Origin: Arthrobacter cavernae
GTDB taxonomy: Bacteria > Actinomycetota > Actinomycetes > Actinomycetales > Micrococcaceae
Reading direction: 5' to 3'
Assembly: GCF_017368795.1 (NCBI RefSeq)
Contig: NZ_JAFNLL010000025.1
Location: 1-64,000, forward strand
DNA: 64,000 nucleotides
Part shown: positions 49,834-58,849 of the stretch, one piece after another
How positions within the stretch are numbered: the first letter of the stretch is position 1
Layout of the letters: the number at the start of each line of letters is the position of its first letter
Notes under the pieces: generated by a model
Told to the model about the DNA's origin: nothing
Seen by the model: the letters and a program-made list of their open reading frames with translations, nothing else
Database searches by the model: none
Translations under genes and position numbers: made by a program

Positions 49834-51903
49834 GTGCAGGAACAAGTGCAGGACCAACTTCTCGGGACCCTGGTGGACGGGCGCTACCTCGTCCGCTCAC
49901 GTCTGGCGAGGGGCGGCATGTCCACTGTCTACCTGGCCACGGACCAACGCCTCGAGCGGGACGTGGCCTTCAAAGTCCTGCACCCGCACTTGGCCAACGA
50001 CCACACCTTCCTGCAGCGCCTGAGCCAGGAGGCCAAGGCCGCAGCCAGCCTGTCCCACCCGCACGTCGTGGGGGTCCTGGACCAAGGGCAGGACGGCCAC
50101 ACGGCCTACCTGGTCATGGAGTACGTCAAGGGCCACACGCTCCGGGATCTCCTGAACGAGCAAGGGGCCTTGACGCCGCGGCTAGCGCTGGCACTCATCG
50201 ACCCTGTCATCGCGGGACTTGCGGCGGCCCATGCGGCCGGACTCATCCACCGCGACGTCAAGCCTGAGAATGTCCTGATCGCCGACGACGGCCGGATCAA
50301 GGTGGGCGACTTCGGCCTGGCCCGGGCCGTCACGTCCACCACCAGCACCGGCTCCCTGATCGGCACCGTCGCCTATGTGGCGCCCGAGCTCGTCCTGGGG
50401 AAACCGGCCGATGCGCGGAGCGACGTTTATTCGGCGGGCATCATGCTCTACGAAATGCTTACCGGACGCCGGCCCTATGAGGGCGACGTGCCCATCCAGG
50501 TGGCCTACCAGCACGTGAACTCAGTGGTGGGGCCGCCATCGGGGGCCGCGCCCGGACTCGCCGTCGACCTGGACGAACTCGTCCAGTGGTGCACGGCAAA
50601 CGACGCCGAGCAGCGCCCCGTTGACGGCGCCGCGCTCCTCGCGGAACTGCGGCATATCCGGACCACCCTGGGCGACGCCCAACTCGACCTGCAGCCGCCG
50701 CTGATGCGTGCTCCCGCCCACCCCGGCGCGCAGGCAGAGGCACAGACCGCAATCGTCACACCGGGCGCGCCCCGGAACGAGCCCACCGAGGCCCTGGCCG
50801 TGACCGGCCGCCCCACCGAGGTGATCTCCCGCCAGAGCAACCCGACCACGGTGATCCCGCCGTCGGGCATCCCTGGTGTGCACGCCGCCGGCTCCACCGC
50901 CACACAGCAGGTTCCCCGGCCCGGCAAGCGCGAACTCAGGCGACTTGAGCGCCAGGAAGAGAAGGACCGGGCCCGGGCTGCGGCGACCTCTGTCCGCTCG
51001 CTGCGCGAGGGCAACCCCCGGCGCCGTGGCCTGATCTGGGCCATCGTGGTGATCGTCCTGGCCCTGCTGGCCACCTCTGCCGGGTGGTTCTTTGGAATGG
51101 GCCCCGGTTCCCCCGGCACCATCCCGGATGTCAAGAACAGGACCGTGGCCGAGGCCCAGCAACTGCTGCGCACCGCCGGTTTCCAGTCCGAGCCCCGGGA
51201 CGTATTCGACGACGACGTGAAGGCGGGTTTCGCGGTCGGCACCGACCCTGCCTCGGGCCTGGTGGTGCGCAAGTTCCAGCCGATCGCCCTGTTCGTGTCC
51301 AAGGGTGCACAGTTGTTTCCGCTCCCGTCCTTGGCCGGACTGACCCTGGACCAGGCCAAGGACGAGCTCAACAAGGCAAGAATGACCCTGGGCATCGTCA
51401 CGCAGGCCCACGACGAAAAGGCACCGGCGGGAACGGTTCTCTCGCAGGAACCGGCCGGCACCACGCCAGCCCGGCACAGCACGGCGGTGGCCCTGGTGCT
51501 TTCCAAGGGCCCCCAGCCCATTCCGGTACCGGACGTGCGCGGAATGAACCAGGACGACGCCGCGAAGGCCTTGCAGGATGCAGGCTTGACGGCGCAGATC
51601 GCGCCGGAAACGGTCAATGACAAGAAGGTGCCCAAGGGGGCGGTGGTCGGCCAGTCCCCGGCCAACGGCACGCTCATCCGCGGGGAGACGGTAACACTCA
51701 CCGTCTCCAAGGGACCCAAAATGGTGAAGGTCCCCAGCTTTGTCGGCAAGCAGGCCGCGGCCGCGCGGGCAGCCCTGGAGAAACTGGGCTTCGAAGTGGT
51801 CGTCAACAACGTCCTGGGCGGCTTCTTCGGCACGGTCCGGGACCAGAGCCCTGTGGACACCGACGTGCCGGAAGACTCCGTCGTTACGCTCACAGTCGTC
51901 TGA
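49834..51903 (+). CDS. PASTA-domain Ser/Thr protein kinase (PknL/PknB type)
   Basis: A 689-residue receptor kinase. The cytosolic kinase domain (~15-280) has the glycine loop LARGGMSTVYLA, K47, HRDVKPEN with D141, and DFG at 159-161. A flexible, Thr-rich juxtamembrane region (~285-398) leads to one transmembrane helix (~399-423), then four extracytoplasmic PASTA domains (~429-689), which in relatives sense muropeptides or lipid II. The gene order with idsA2, Rv2175c and aroG points to the PknL position, although mycobacterial PknL itself lacks PASTA domains. GTG start lacks a ribosome site; TAGGAT ends exactly 6 bases upstream, suggesting a leaderless message. Confidence 0.92.
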   Translation: MQEQVQDQLLGTLVDGRYLVRSRLARGGMSTVYLATDQRLERDVAFKVLHPHLANDHTFLQRLSQEAKAAASLSHPHVVGVLDQGQDGHTAYLVMEYVKGHTLRDLLNEQGALTPRLALALIDPVIAGLAAAHAAGLIHRDVKPENVLIADDGRIKVGDFGLARAVTSTTSTGSLIGTVAYVAPELVLGKPADARSDVYSAGIMLYEMLTGRRPYEGDVPIQVAYQHVNSVVGPPSGAAPGLAVDLDELVQWCTANDAEQRPVDGAALLAELRHIRTTLGDAQLDLQPPLMRAPAHPGAQAEAQTAIVTPGAPRNEPTEALAVTGRPTEVISRQSNPTTVIPPSGIPGVHAAGSTATQQVPRPGKRELRRLERQEEKDRARAAATSVRSLREGNPRRRGLIWAIVVIVLALLATSAGWFFGMGPGSPGTIPDVKNRTVAEAQQLLRTAGFQSEPRDVFDDDVKAGFAVGTDPASGLVVRKFQPIALFVSKGAQLFPLPSLAGLTLDQAKDELNKARMTLGIVTQAHDEKAPAGTVLSQEPAGTTPARHSTAVALVLSKGPQPIPVPDVRGMNQDDAAKALQDAGLTAQIAPETVNDKKVPKGAVVGQSPANGTLIRGETVTLTVSKGPKMVKVPSFVGKQAAAARAALEKLGFEVVVNNVLGGFFGTVRDQSPVDTDVPEDSVVTLTVV

Positions 51904-51935
51904 TAGCCACGATCCAACGCAGCACGCTAAACAAG

Positions 51936-51969
51936 AGAGGGCGGTCCGGAATGTCCGGACCGCCCCTCT
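51936..51969. terminator. Terminator between pknL-like gene and aroG
   Basis: A stem of about 15 bp with one bulged G (51936-51950 with 51954-51969) and 3-base loop, followed by TTT on the plus strand, sits between the convergent genes. Confidence 0.8.
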
Positions 51970-51987
51970 TTGGCATTGCAGCAGGGA

Positions 51988-53394
51988 CTACTGGTGCTTG
52001 GCCAGTGCTCCTGCGACGAGGAACGCCATCTCAAGCGACTGCATGTGGTTCAGGCGCGGGTCGCACACGGACTCGTAGCGGTCCAGGAAGGCATCCTGGT
52101 CGATCGGGTCGGCACCGCCCAGGCACTCGGCGACGTCGTCGCCCGTCATTTCGACGTGCAGGCCGCCAGGGACCGTGCCCAGGGCCCGGTGCACCTCGAA
52201 GAAGCCGCGTACTTCGTCGATGACGTCGTCGAAGTTGCGGGTCTTGTAGCCGTTGGGCGAGGTGACGGTGTTGCCGTGCATCGGGTCCGTGACCCAGAGG
52301 ACCTGGGCGCCGGAGGCCGTGACGCGCTCGACAATCGCGGGCAGCTTCTCGCGGATGTTCCCGGCGCCCATGCGGGTGATGAACGTCAGGCGGCCGGGTT
52401 CGCGGTTCGGGTCCAGCTTGTCGATGAGGCGCAGTGCGTCGTCGCCGCTGGTGTTCGGGCCGAGCTTGACGCCGATCGGGTTCCGTACGCGGGAGAGGAA
52501 GTCCACGTGGGCGTTGTCGAGTTCGCGGGTTCGTTCGCCGATCCACAGGAAGTGGCCCGAGGTGTCGTAAGGCAGGCCCGTGCGCGAGTCGATGCGGGTG
52601 AGGGCACGCTCGTAGTCGAGCAGGAGTGCCTCGTGGCTGGCGAAGAATTCAACACGCTTGAGCGCTTCAAAGTCGGCGCCGCAGGAGTCCATGAACTTGA
52701 TGGCGCGGTCAATGTCCCGGGCCAGGGACTCGTAGCGGGCGTGCGCCGGGTTTTCGGTGAAGCCCTTGTTCCAGAGATGCACCAGGCGCAGATCGGCGAA
52801 GCCGCCCTGCGTGAATGCGCGGATCAGGTTCAGCGTGGAAGCCGAGGTGTGGTACGCCTTGAGCATGCGGCTGGCGTCGTGGGAGCGGGACTCCGGGGAG
52901 AAGTCGTAGCCGTTGACGATGTCGCCACGGTACGCCGGCAGGGTGACGCCGTCGCGGGTTTCGTCGTTCGAGGACCGCGGCTTGGCGAACTGGCCGGCCA
53001 TGCGGCCCATCTTGATGACGGGCATGGCGGCCCCATAGGTCAGGACCACAGCCATCTGGAGGATGGTCTTGACGCGGGCACTGATCTTGTCCGCGGTAGC
53101 GCCCTCGAAGGTCTCGGCGCAGTCGCCGCCCTGGAGCAGGAAGGCCTTGCCCTGGGCCGCGGCAGCCAGGCGCTCGCGCAGCACGTCCACTTCACCGGCG
53201 AAGACCAGCGGCGGCAACACGGAAAGTTCCTTGACGGAAGCGTCGTAGACGCCCTTGTCGGACCAGGTGGGCTGCTGCGAGATGGGCAGCTCCCGCCAGT
53301 GGTCGAGTCCGGGATAGTTTGCCGCTCCGCTTTGGGCGGTGCTGGCCAGGGGCCCGGTTACGGACGGTGCGTTGTTCGTGGTTAGCTCAGTCAC
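51988..53394 (-). CDS. aroG: Class II 3-deoxy-7-phosphoheptulonate synthase
   Basis: A 468-residue plant-type (class II) DAHP synthase that makes DAHP from PEP and erythrose 4-phosphate, the first shikimate-pathway step. Signatures: LQGGDCAETFEG with metal-binding Cys, KMGRMAGQFAKPRS, LTFITRMGAGNIR, VTDPMHGNT and GGLHVEMTGDDVAECLGG. It matches the mycobacterial Rv2178c location near pknL. GTG start has no ribosome site; TACTCT ends exactly 6 bases upstream, so the message is likely leaderless. Divergently placed from nothing; plsC follows 66 bases upstream in the same direction. Confidence 0.95.
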   Translation of the reverse strand: MTELTTNNAPSVTGPLASTAQSGAANYPGLDHWRELPISQQPTWSDKGVYDASVKELSVLPPLVFAGEVDVLRERLAAAAQGKAFLLQGGDCAETFEGATADKISARVKTILQMAVVLTYGAAMPVIKMGRMAGQFAKPRSSNDETRDGVTLPAYRGDIVNGYDFSPESRSHDASRMLKAYHTSASTLNLIRAFTQGGFADLRLVHLWNKGFTENPAHARYESLARDIDRAIKFMDSCGADFEALKRVEFFASHEALLLDYERALTRIDSRTGLPYDTSGHFLWIGERTRELDNAHVDFLSRVRNPIGVKLGPNTSGDDALRLIDKLDPNREPGRLTFITRMGAGNIREKLPAIVERVTASGAQVLWVTDPMHGNTVTSPNGYKTRNFDDVIDEVRGFFEVHRALGTVPGGLHVEMTGDDVAECLGGADPIDQDAFLDRYESVCDPRLNHMQSLEMAFLVAGALAKHQ

Positions 53395-53460
53395 CCTACA
53401 AGAGTAGTTGCCCGTGTCACCGTTGGGGCACCTCCGGCGTAACCGTCCCTCCGCGGACCG

Positions 53461-54219
53461 TCACACTTTCCCGGTGTCTGCTCCGCCGTCGGGCTCGGGT
53501 TCTTCGGGAGGCTCTGCAGCGGGCAACGGTTCCGGTCCTTTTCCGGCCAGCTGCTGCTTCACCACGGCCGCGTAGTCGTCTACGTATTCCTGCCCGGACA
53601 GCCGCATGAGCTCGTACATGATTTCGTCCGTAACGGCACGCTGGATCAGCCGGTCATCCTCCATCCCGTAGTAGCGGCTGAAGTCCAGGGGCTGCCCGAA
53701 AATGACGCCGATCCTCCGGATACTGGGGAGCCTCTTGCCGATCGGCTGGACCTTTTCGGTGCCGATCATCGCCACTGGAACCACGGGGACACGGGTCTGC
53801 AGAGCGAGACGGGCCACGCCCACCTTGCCGCGGTAGAGCCGGGCGTCGGGACTGCGGGTGCCCTCCGGGTAGATGCCCAGCAGCCCGCCGCTGCCCAGCA
53901 CGTCCTTGCCGGCCTGCAGGGACAGTTCCGAGGCCGCGCCTCCGGAGCGGTCCATGGGCAGTTGCTTGCTCAGGCGGAAGAACGAGGCCGTGAGTCTTCC
54001 CTTGAGACCCGTTCCGGTGAAGTACTCGGACTTCGCCAGGAAGATGACGGGCCGGTGCACCATGAGGGGCAGGAAGATGGAGTCGGAGAACGACAAATGG
54101 TTGGAGGCAAGAATTGCGGCGCCCTCGGCCGGGACGTTGTCCAGACCCTTGGCCCAGGGCCTGAAGAGCAGCCTAAGGATGGGACCTAGGAAGATCCGCT
54201 TCATGACCCAATAGAACAC
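53461..54219 (-). CDS. 1-acyl-sn-glycerol-3-phosphate acyltransferase
   Basis: A 252-residue membrane acyltransferase of the PlsC/LPLAT family. The catalytic motif is NHLSFSD (H41, D46); further motifs are FFRLSKQLPMDRSGG (acceptor binding) and GIYPEGTRSPD. A hydrophobic N-terminus (FYWVMKRIFLGPILRLLF) anchors it. The GTG at 54217-54219 has AGAGG 6 bases upstream; a longer reading frame upstream exists but lacks a start with ribosome site. The C-terminal ~25 residues are acidic and Pro-rich. Confidence 0.88.
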   Translation of the reverse strand: MFYWVMKRIFLGPILRLLFRPWAKGLDNVPAEGAAILASNHLSFSDSIFLPLMVHRPVIFLAKSEYFTGTGLKGRLTASFFRLSKQLPMDRSGGAASELSLQAGKDVLGSGGLLGIYPEGTRSPDARLYRGKVGVARLALQTRVPVVPVAMIGTEKVQPIGKRLPSIRRIGVIFGQPLDFSRYYGMEDDRLIQRAVTDEIMYELMRLSGQEYVDDYAAVVKQQLAGKGPEPLPAAEPPEEPEPDGGADTGKV

Positions 54220-54352
54220 TTTTGTCCTCTCACGTCCGGCGGCTGGAGGGCTCCAGGGAAGGGCCGGCCGGCACCCAAGTGCAACCCTACTCCTGGGGGA
54301 ATTGCCGGGAACAGCGACACGGTGGCCGCCAACGGAGTAGCCTCGAGTCATC

Positions 54353-55156
54353 ATGACAACTCTTCCTGATCCATCACCGTTCGAGAGCGAATCCACCGGT
54401 TCCGGGCCCCGCATCGGCGTCGTGATGTCCCATGGGTTCACGGGGAGCCCCCACAGCATGCGCCCTTGGGCCGAACACCTGGCAGCCGAGGGCTTCGCGG
54501 TCCGCCTGCCCCTGTTGCCCGGACATGGCACCAGCTGGCAGAATCTGGCCACGCATCGCTGGCAGGAGTGGCACGAGGCCGTGGACCACGCCTACCGGCA
54601 GCTCGAAGCCAGCTGTGATGCTGTCTTTGCCGCCGGGCTGTCCATGGGCGGAACCCTAGCCCTGCGCGTGGCCGCAACCCGTCCGGTGGCGGGCACCGTG
54701 GTGGTGAATCCGGGCCTGGTCATCGATGATCCCCGTTCGGCCGTGGTCGGCATCCTGAAGCACTTCCAGAAGTCCACTCCGGCGATCGCCAACGACATCC
54801 TTAAGCCCGGCATGGACGAGGGCGCCTACGAGCGTACCCCGGTGGCCGCAGCCCACGAACTGAAGAAGATGTTTAAGGACACGGTCACCCTGCTGCCACG
54901 GATCAGCGCGCCCGTGCGGGTGTTCCGCTCCACCGTGGACCACGTCGTCTCGGACCACAGCATCGAGTTGCTGCGCCGGCACCTGCGGGCCCCGCTGGAA
55001 CTCAGCCTGCTGGGTAACAGCTACCATGTGGCCACCCTCGACAACGATGCCGGGGAGATCTTCCGCGGCTCGGTCGACTTCATCCGGAAGACCATGGCGG
55101 CCCGTACCGGGCCCTCGGATGCCGGCAGCAAGGACGCAGCCCATGAACAGGCCTGA
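54353..55156 (+). CDS. Alpha/beta hydrolase, carboxylesterase/monoacylglycerol lipase type
   Basis: A 267-residue alpha/beta hydrolase like the Est30 carboxylesterases: oxyanion region SHGFTGSPHSMRPWAEHLA, nucleophile elbow GLSMGG with S97, acid within FRSTVDHVVSDH and histidine in LGNSYHVATLDND. There is no signal peptide. Substrate is unknown; short- to medium-chain esters are likely. It is divergent from plsC and overlaps the next small gene by 14 bases. Confidence 0.9.
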   Translation: MTTLPDPSPFESESTGSGPRIGVVMSHGFTGSPHSMRPWAEHLAAEGFAVRLPLLPGHGTSWQNLATHRWQEWHEAVDHAYRQLEASCDAVFAAGLSMGGTLALRVAATRPVAGTVVVNPGLVIDDPRSAVVGILKHFQKSTPAIANDILKPGMDEGAYERTPVAAAHELKKMFKDTVTLLPRISAPVRVFRSTVDHVVSDHSIELLRRHLRAPLELSLLGNSYHVATLDNDAGEIFRGSVDFIRKTMAARTGPSDAGSKDAAHEQA

Positions 55157-55643
55157 CCCCAACTCAGCGGACCAAAGCGCCAACAACGACGACGACGCCG
55201 TCTGGCTTGACCTGGTGGCCCGCCTTGAGGCGACCCCGTCCGCGGGGCCCGGTGAGATCCACGAGGCGACACCGCCGGAGCCGGTCTCCGAGGAACCGGC
55301 CCGGGCTTCCTTCCGCGACTTTGATCCCCTGGGCCTGTCGAATCCGGCCGCAGCTGAGGACGCGCCCCCGGCGCCCGGCCCGCGTGACCATGAGGTGGAC
55401 GGCGAAGAGGGCTTCGTGCCCGAGGAACCGCCGAGTCTGGCCGGAACGGAGCCCCTGACCATGCTGGCGTGGCTGGGTGCCATCGGCGGGCCACTTGCGC
55501 TCGTGTTCACGGCCATGTTCTGGCGGTCCGCGCCGCTCGTTGCCATCCTCGGCATTGTGGCGGCCTTCGTTGCGTCGGTGGTCTACCTCATCATGAAGCT
55601 GCCCCAGGAAAAGAACGAGGACGACGACGGCGCCCGCATCTGA
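55143..55643 (+). CDS. Hypothetical small membrane protein
   Basis: A 166-residue protein with an acidic, Pro-rich cytosolic N-terminal part (~1-105) and two transmembrane helices (~108-128 and 130-152), ending in charged KNEDDDGARI. No family is named. The ATG at 55143 lies within the hydrolase gene with AAGGAC 7 bases upstream; a longer in-frame extension is less likely. Conserved as a hypothetical next to the hydrolase in Arthrobacter-type genomes, as far as I can judge. Convergent with the ROK gene. Confidence 0.7.
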   Translation: MNRPDPNSADQSANNDDDAVWLDLVARLEATPSAGPGEIHEATPPEPVSEEPARASFRDFDPLGLSNPAAAEDAPPAPGPRDHEVDGEEGFVPEEPPSLAGTEPLTMLAWLGAIGGPLALVFTAMFWRSAPLVAILGIVAAFVASVVYLIMKLPQEKNEDDDGARI

Positions 55644-55673
55644 GCGGGCCGCCGGGCTGCGCCGGCCCCTGGC

Positions 55674-56768
55674 TTAGCCGTGGGTCCTGCCGCTGACCCG
55701 TGACAAGTCTGCGGCCCCGATCATTCCGGCCCGCGGGCCCAGGGCTGCCAGTTCGATCCGTGCGGCGGGGCGGAATCCGCGGCCGGTGAGGTTTTCTTCG
55801 AATGCGGCCCGGGCCGGAGCGACGAGCAGTTCCCCGGCGTCGCACATCCCGCCGCCGATGACGAACATGCCAGGGTCCAGGGCTGCGGCCAGATTGGCCA
55901 GGCCCAGCCCGAGCCACCGGCCCTGTTCCGCCAGCAGTTCCCTGGAAGCGGCATTGCCGGCCAGGGCAAATCCGCTCACCGTGAGGCCTGTGATCCCTTC
56001 GGGCTTTCCCCCGCTGCCGGCCAAGAGCTCCTGCGCCTCCGCAGTGCCCGAGCTGGCAAAGGCGCGCGCCTCGCGGCCCAGGGCATTCCCCGAAGCGTAC
56101 TGTTCCCAACACCCGCGGTTGCCGCATTCGCAGGGGTGGCCGCCGGGCATGATGATCTGGTGGCCGAACTCGCCCGCCACGCCGAAGCGCCCGCGCTCCA
56201 CGCGGCCATCCATGACCATGGCGCCGCCGATGCCGGTGCCAAGGGTGATGCAGACCAGCCGGCTCTCCCCCTGCCCCGCACCGAAGCGCCATTCCGCCCA
56301 GGCTGCGGCGTCGGCGTCGTTCGTCAAGAGAACCGGTCGGCGCAGGAGCTGTTGCAGATTAGCCCTGAGTGGCTCGTTCCGCCACGCAAGGTGCGGGCTG
56401 AACAGGACCGTGCCGCCGTCGAGGTCCATCCACCCGGCCGCACCGATGCCCACCGAGGCGATGCGGTGCCCGGCGCCGAGTTCGTGGACGAGGTCCACGA
56501 TGACCTGCTCCACGGCACGGGGGTCGCTTCCCGGGGTGGAGCGGCGGGCCTCCGCGAGGACCCGGCCCTCGGCATCCACCACTCCGGCGGCGACCTTGGT
56601 GCCTCCGATGTCGATTCCGATGGCCAGTCCCCTGCGGCCCAGATGCGTCCTGCAGCTGGCCCACGGCACGGCACCCCAGCGGGCCGCGGGCCGCCAGCGG
56701 ACCGCAGCGGAGCCGGACCAGGCCGATGGGCGGGGTCCGGGCTGTTGAGTGGGCGGGCGAAGGGGCAT
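55674..56768 (-). CDS. ROK family glucokinase
   Basis: A 364-residue sugar kinase of the ROK family, probably ATP-dependent glucokinase. Motifs: [19 protein letters not shown] (phosphate), LTNDADAAAWAEWRFG with the catalytic aspartate, [38 protein letters not shown] (Zn-binding CxCGxxGCxE) and FVIGGGM. The N-terminal ~45 residues are Pro/Arg/Trp rich and unusual for the family; the ATG has AGGA 8 bases upstream, but the domain could start later (GTG at 56669). This is the second glucokinase in the window. Confidence 0.85.
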   Translation of the reverse strand: MPLRPPTQQPGPRPSAWSGSAAVRWRPAARWGAVPWASCRTHLGRRGLAIGIDIGGTKVAAGVVDAEGRVLAEARRSTPGSDPRAVEQVIVDLVHELGAGHRIASVGIGAAGWMDLDGGTVLFSPHLAWRNEPLRANLQQLLRRPVLLTNDADAAAWAEWRFGAGQGESRLVCITLGTGIGGAMVMDGRVERGRFGVAGEFGHQIIMPGGHPCECGNRGCWEQYASGNALGREARAFASSGTAEAQELLAGSGGKPEGITGLTVSGFALAGNAASRELLAEQGRWLGLGLANLAAALDPGMFVIGGGMCDAGELLVAPARAAFEENLTGRGFRPAARIELAALGPRAGMIGAADLSRVSGRTHG

Positions 56769-56968
56769 TCAGACATCCTATTCTGCAAGGCCGCTTCGCC
56801 ATGGCCACCCGGCGGATTTGCCGTGCCTCCGTGAGCTGCCGATTGGCGGGGCCGGGGGCCAAACCGTAAAGTTACTCGCCAGTAGGTGAAATAGGACACA
56901 CCCCGGGAAACCGGCGTACTAGAGTAAGAGCAGCCCCAATGTGGTCTGTTGATATCGAAGGAGCTATC

Positions 56969-58780
56969 GTGCGTGAAATCAGTGTTCCGCCCCTTGTAAG
57001 CATCGCCCCAGAAACCAACACGACGGACCTTGTGATCCGCCAGGCCGCCAAGCCGTCCAACCCTGCCCTGTTCTCCAAGCTCGACGGCAACGGGCAGTGG
57101 CAGGACATCCGCGCCACAGAGTTCCTCGCCGATGTGCAGGCCATCGCGAAGGGCCTGATCGCCAGCGGAGTGGGACCCGGTGACCGCGTGGGCATCATGT
57201 CCCGGACCCGCTACGAATGGTCACTGGTGGACTTCGCCATCTGGTTCGCCGGCGCTGTCACCGTCCCCATCTACGAGACGTCCTCCCCGTCGCAGGTCGC
57301 CTGGAACCTCGGAGATTCCGGCGCGGTTGCCGCGTTCGGCGAGGCAGCCCACCACGAAGACATCATCAGGCAGGCGGTCGCTGCCGAGGACATCAGCGCC
57401 ATGACCAACGTCTGGCAACTCGAAGGCGGCGGTCTGGACACCCTTCGCCAAGCAGGCGCGGGCGTTAGCGACGAAGAGCTCGAAGCCCGGCGCAGCACGG
57501 CCGGCCTGGCCGACCTCGCCACCATCATCTACACCTCCGGCACCACGGGCCGGCCCAAGGGCTGCGAACTCACGCACGGAAACTTCGTGGAACTCTCGGA
57601 GAACGCGAGGGCAGCCCTCGGCGACGTCGTGAACGAGAACGCCAAGACCATCATGTTCCTTCCCCTGGCCCACGTCTTCGCCCGGTTCATCTCCGTGCTG
57701 GCCGTTGCCGGCGGCGTGCAGGTGGCACATACGCCGGACATCAAGCACCTCCTGGCCGATCTCCAGAGCTTCCAGCCCACGTTCATCCTGGCCGTCCCCC
57801 GGGTCTTCGAGAAGGTCTACAACTCGGCGCTCACCAAGGCCGAGGACGGCGGCAAGGGGGCCATCTTCCACCGGGCCGTGGACACCGCGATCGAATACTC
57901 CAAGGCCCGCCAGTCCGGTTCCCTTGGCTTGGGGCTGCGGCTCAAGCACACGTTGTTCGACAAACTGGTCTACGGCAAGCTGCGGGCAGCCATGGGCGGA
58001 CAGGTCGCCCACGCCGTATCCGGCGGTGGGCCGCTGGGCGAACGCCTCGGCCATTTCTTCCAGGGCATCGGCCTGCAGATCCTCGAAGGCTACGGACTCA
58101 CGGAAACCACCGCCCCGATCACCGTCAACAGGCCGTCCCTCATCAAGATCGGCACTGTGGGGGCCCCGCTGCCCGGCAACTCGGTCAAGATCGCGGACGA
58201 CGGCGAGATCCTCGCCAAGGGCTACTGCGTCATGAAGGGCTACTACAAGCGCGAGGACCTCACCGCAGAAACCTTTGTGGATGGATGGTTCCGGACCGGA
58301 GACATCGGCGAGCTGGATGACGAAGGCTTCCTGAAGATCACCGGACGCAAGAAGGAAATCATCGTCACTGCCGGCGGCAAGAACGTGGTTCCTGCCCTGC
58401 TGGAGGACCAGATCCGCGCCGACGCCCTGGTGTCGCAGGTGCTCGTGGTGGGCGACAACCGGCCGTTCATCGCCGCCCTGGTCACACTGGACGAGGAGGC
58501 ACTCCCGGGGTGGCTGGAGCGCCATGGGCTGCCGGCGTCCACCACGCTGGCGCAGGCAGCCGACAACGCCGTGGTCCAGACAGCCGTCCAGGATCTGGTC
58601 AACCGTGCCAACCAGTCGGTGTCCCAGGCCGAAGCCATCAAATCCTTCAGGATCGTTCCCGCCGACTTCACCGAAGCCTCGGGCCATCTGACCCCCTCCA
58701 TGAAGGTCAAGCGCACCCAGGTGATGAAGGACTTCGAGTCCGTCATCGAGGACATGTACTCGGCACCCCGCGTTTCCTAA
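56969..58780 (+). CDS. Long-chain acyl-CoA synthetase
   Basis: A 603-residue AMP-dependent ligase of the FadD15/long-chain type. The P-loop is TIIYTSGTTGRPKG; A5 is GYGLTETTAPITVN; later GWFRTGDIGELDDEGFLKITGRKKEIIVTAGGKNV is described by its start GWFRTGD and the hinge GRKKE. The enzyme forms acyl-CoA from fatty acid, ATP and CoA. The GTG at 56969 has AAGGAG 6 bases upstream. It ends before a 17-bp bidirectional terminator. Confidence 0.93.
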   Translation: MREISVPPLVSIAPETNTTDLVIRQAAKPSNPALFSKLDGNGQWQDIRATEFLADVQAIAKGLIASGVGPGDRVGIMSRTRYEWSLVDFAIWFAGAVTVPIYETSSPSQVAWNLGDSGAVAAFGEAAHHEDIIRQAVAAEDISAMTNVWQLEGGGLDTLRQAGAGVSDEELEARRSTAGLADLATIIYTSGTTGRPKGCELTHGNFVELSENARAALGDVVNENAKTIMFLPLAHVFARFISVLAVAGGVQVAHTPDIKHLLADLQSFQPTFILAVPRVFEKVYNSALTKAEDGGKGAIFHRAVDTAIEYSKARQSGSLGLGLRLKHTLFDKLVYGKLRAAMGGQVAHAVSGGGPLGERLGHFFQGIGLQILEGYGLTETTAPITVNRPSLIKIGTVGAPLPGNSVKIADDGEILAKGYCVMKGYYKREDLTAETFVDGWFRTGDIGELDDEGFLKITGRKKEIIVTAGGKNVVPALLEDQIRADALVSQVLVVGDNRPFIAALVTLDEEALPGWLERHGLPASTTLAQAADNAVVQTAVQDLVNRANQSVSQAEAIKSFRIVPADFTEASGHLTPSMKVKRTQVMKDFESVIEDMYSAPRVS

Positions 58781-58793
58781 GCCGCACAAGCAA

Positions 58794-58830
58794 AAGGAAC
58801 CCCGTCCGGAATATCCGGACGGGGTTCCTT
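58794..58830. terminator. Bidirectional terminator between fadD-like gene and pyc
   Basis: A perfect 17-bp stem (58794-58810 with 58814-58830) and 3-base loop lies between convergent genes. Confidence 0.9.
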
Positions 58831-58849
58831 CGTCTATGCAGCTTCGGGG

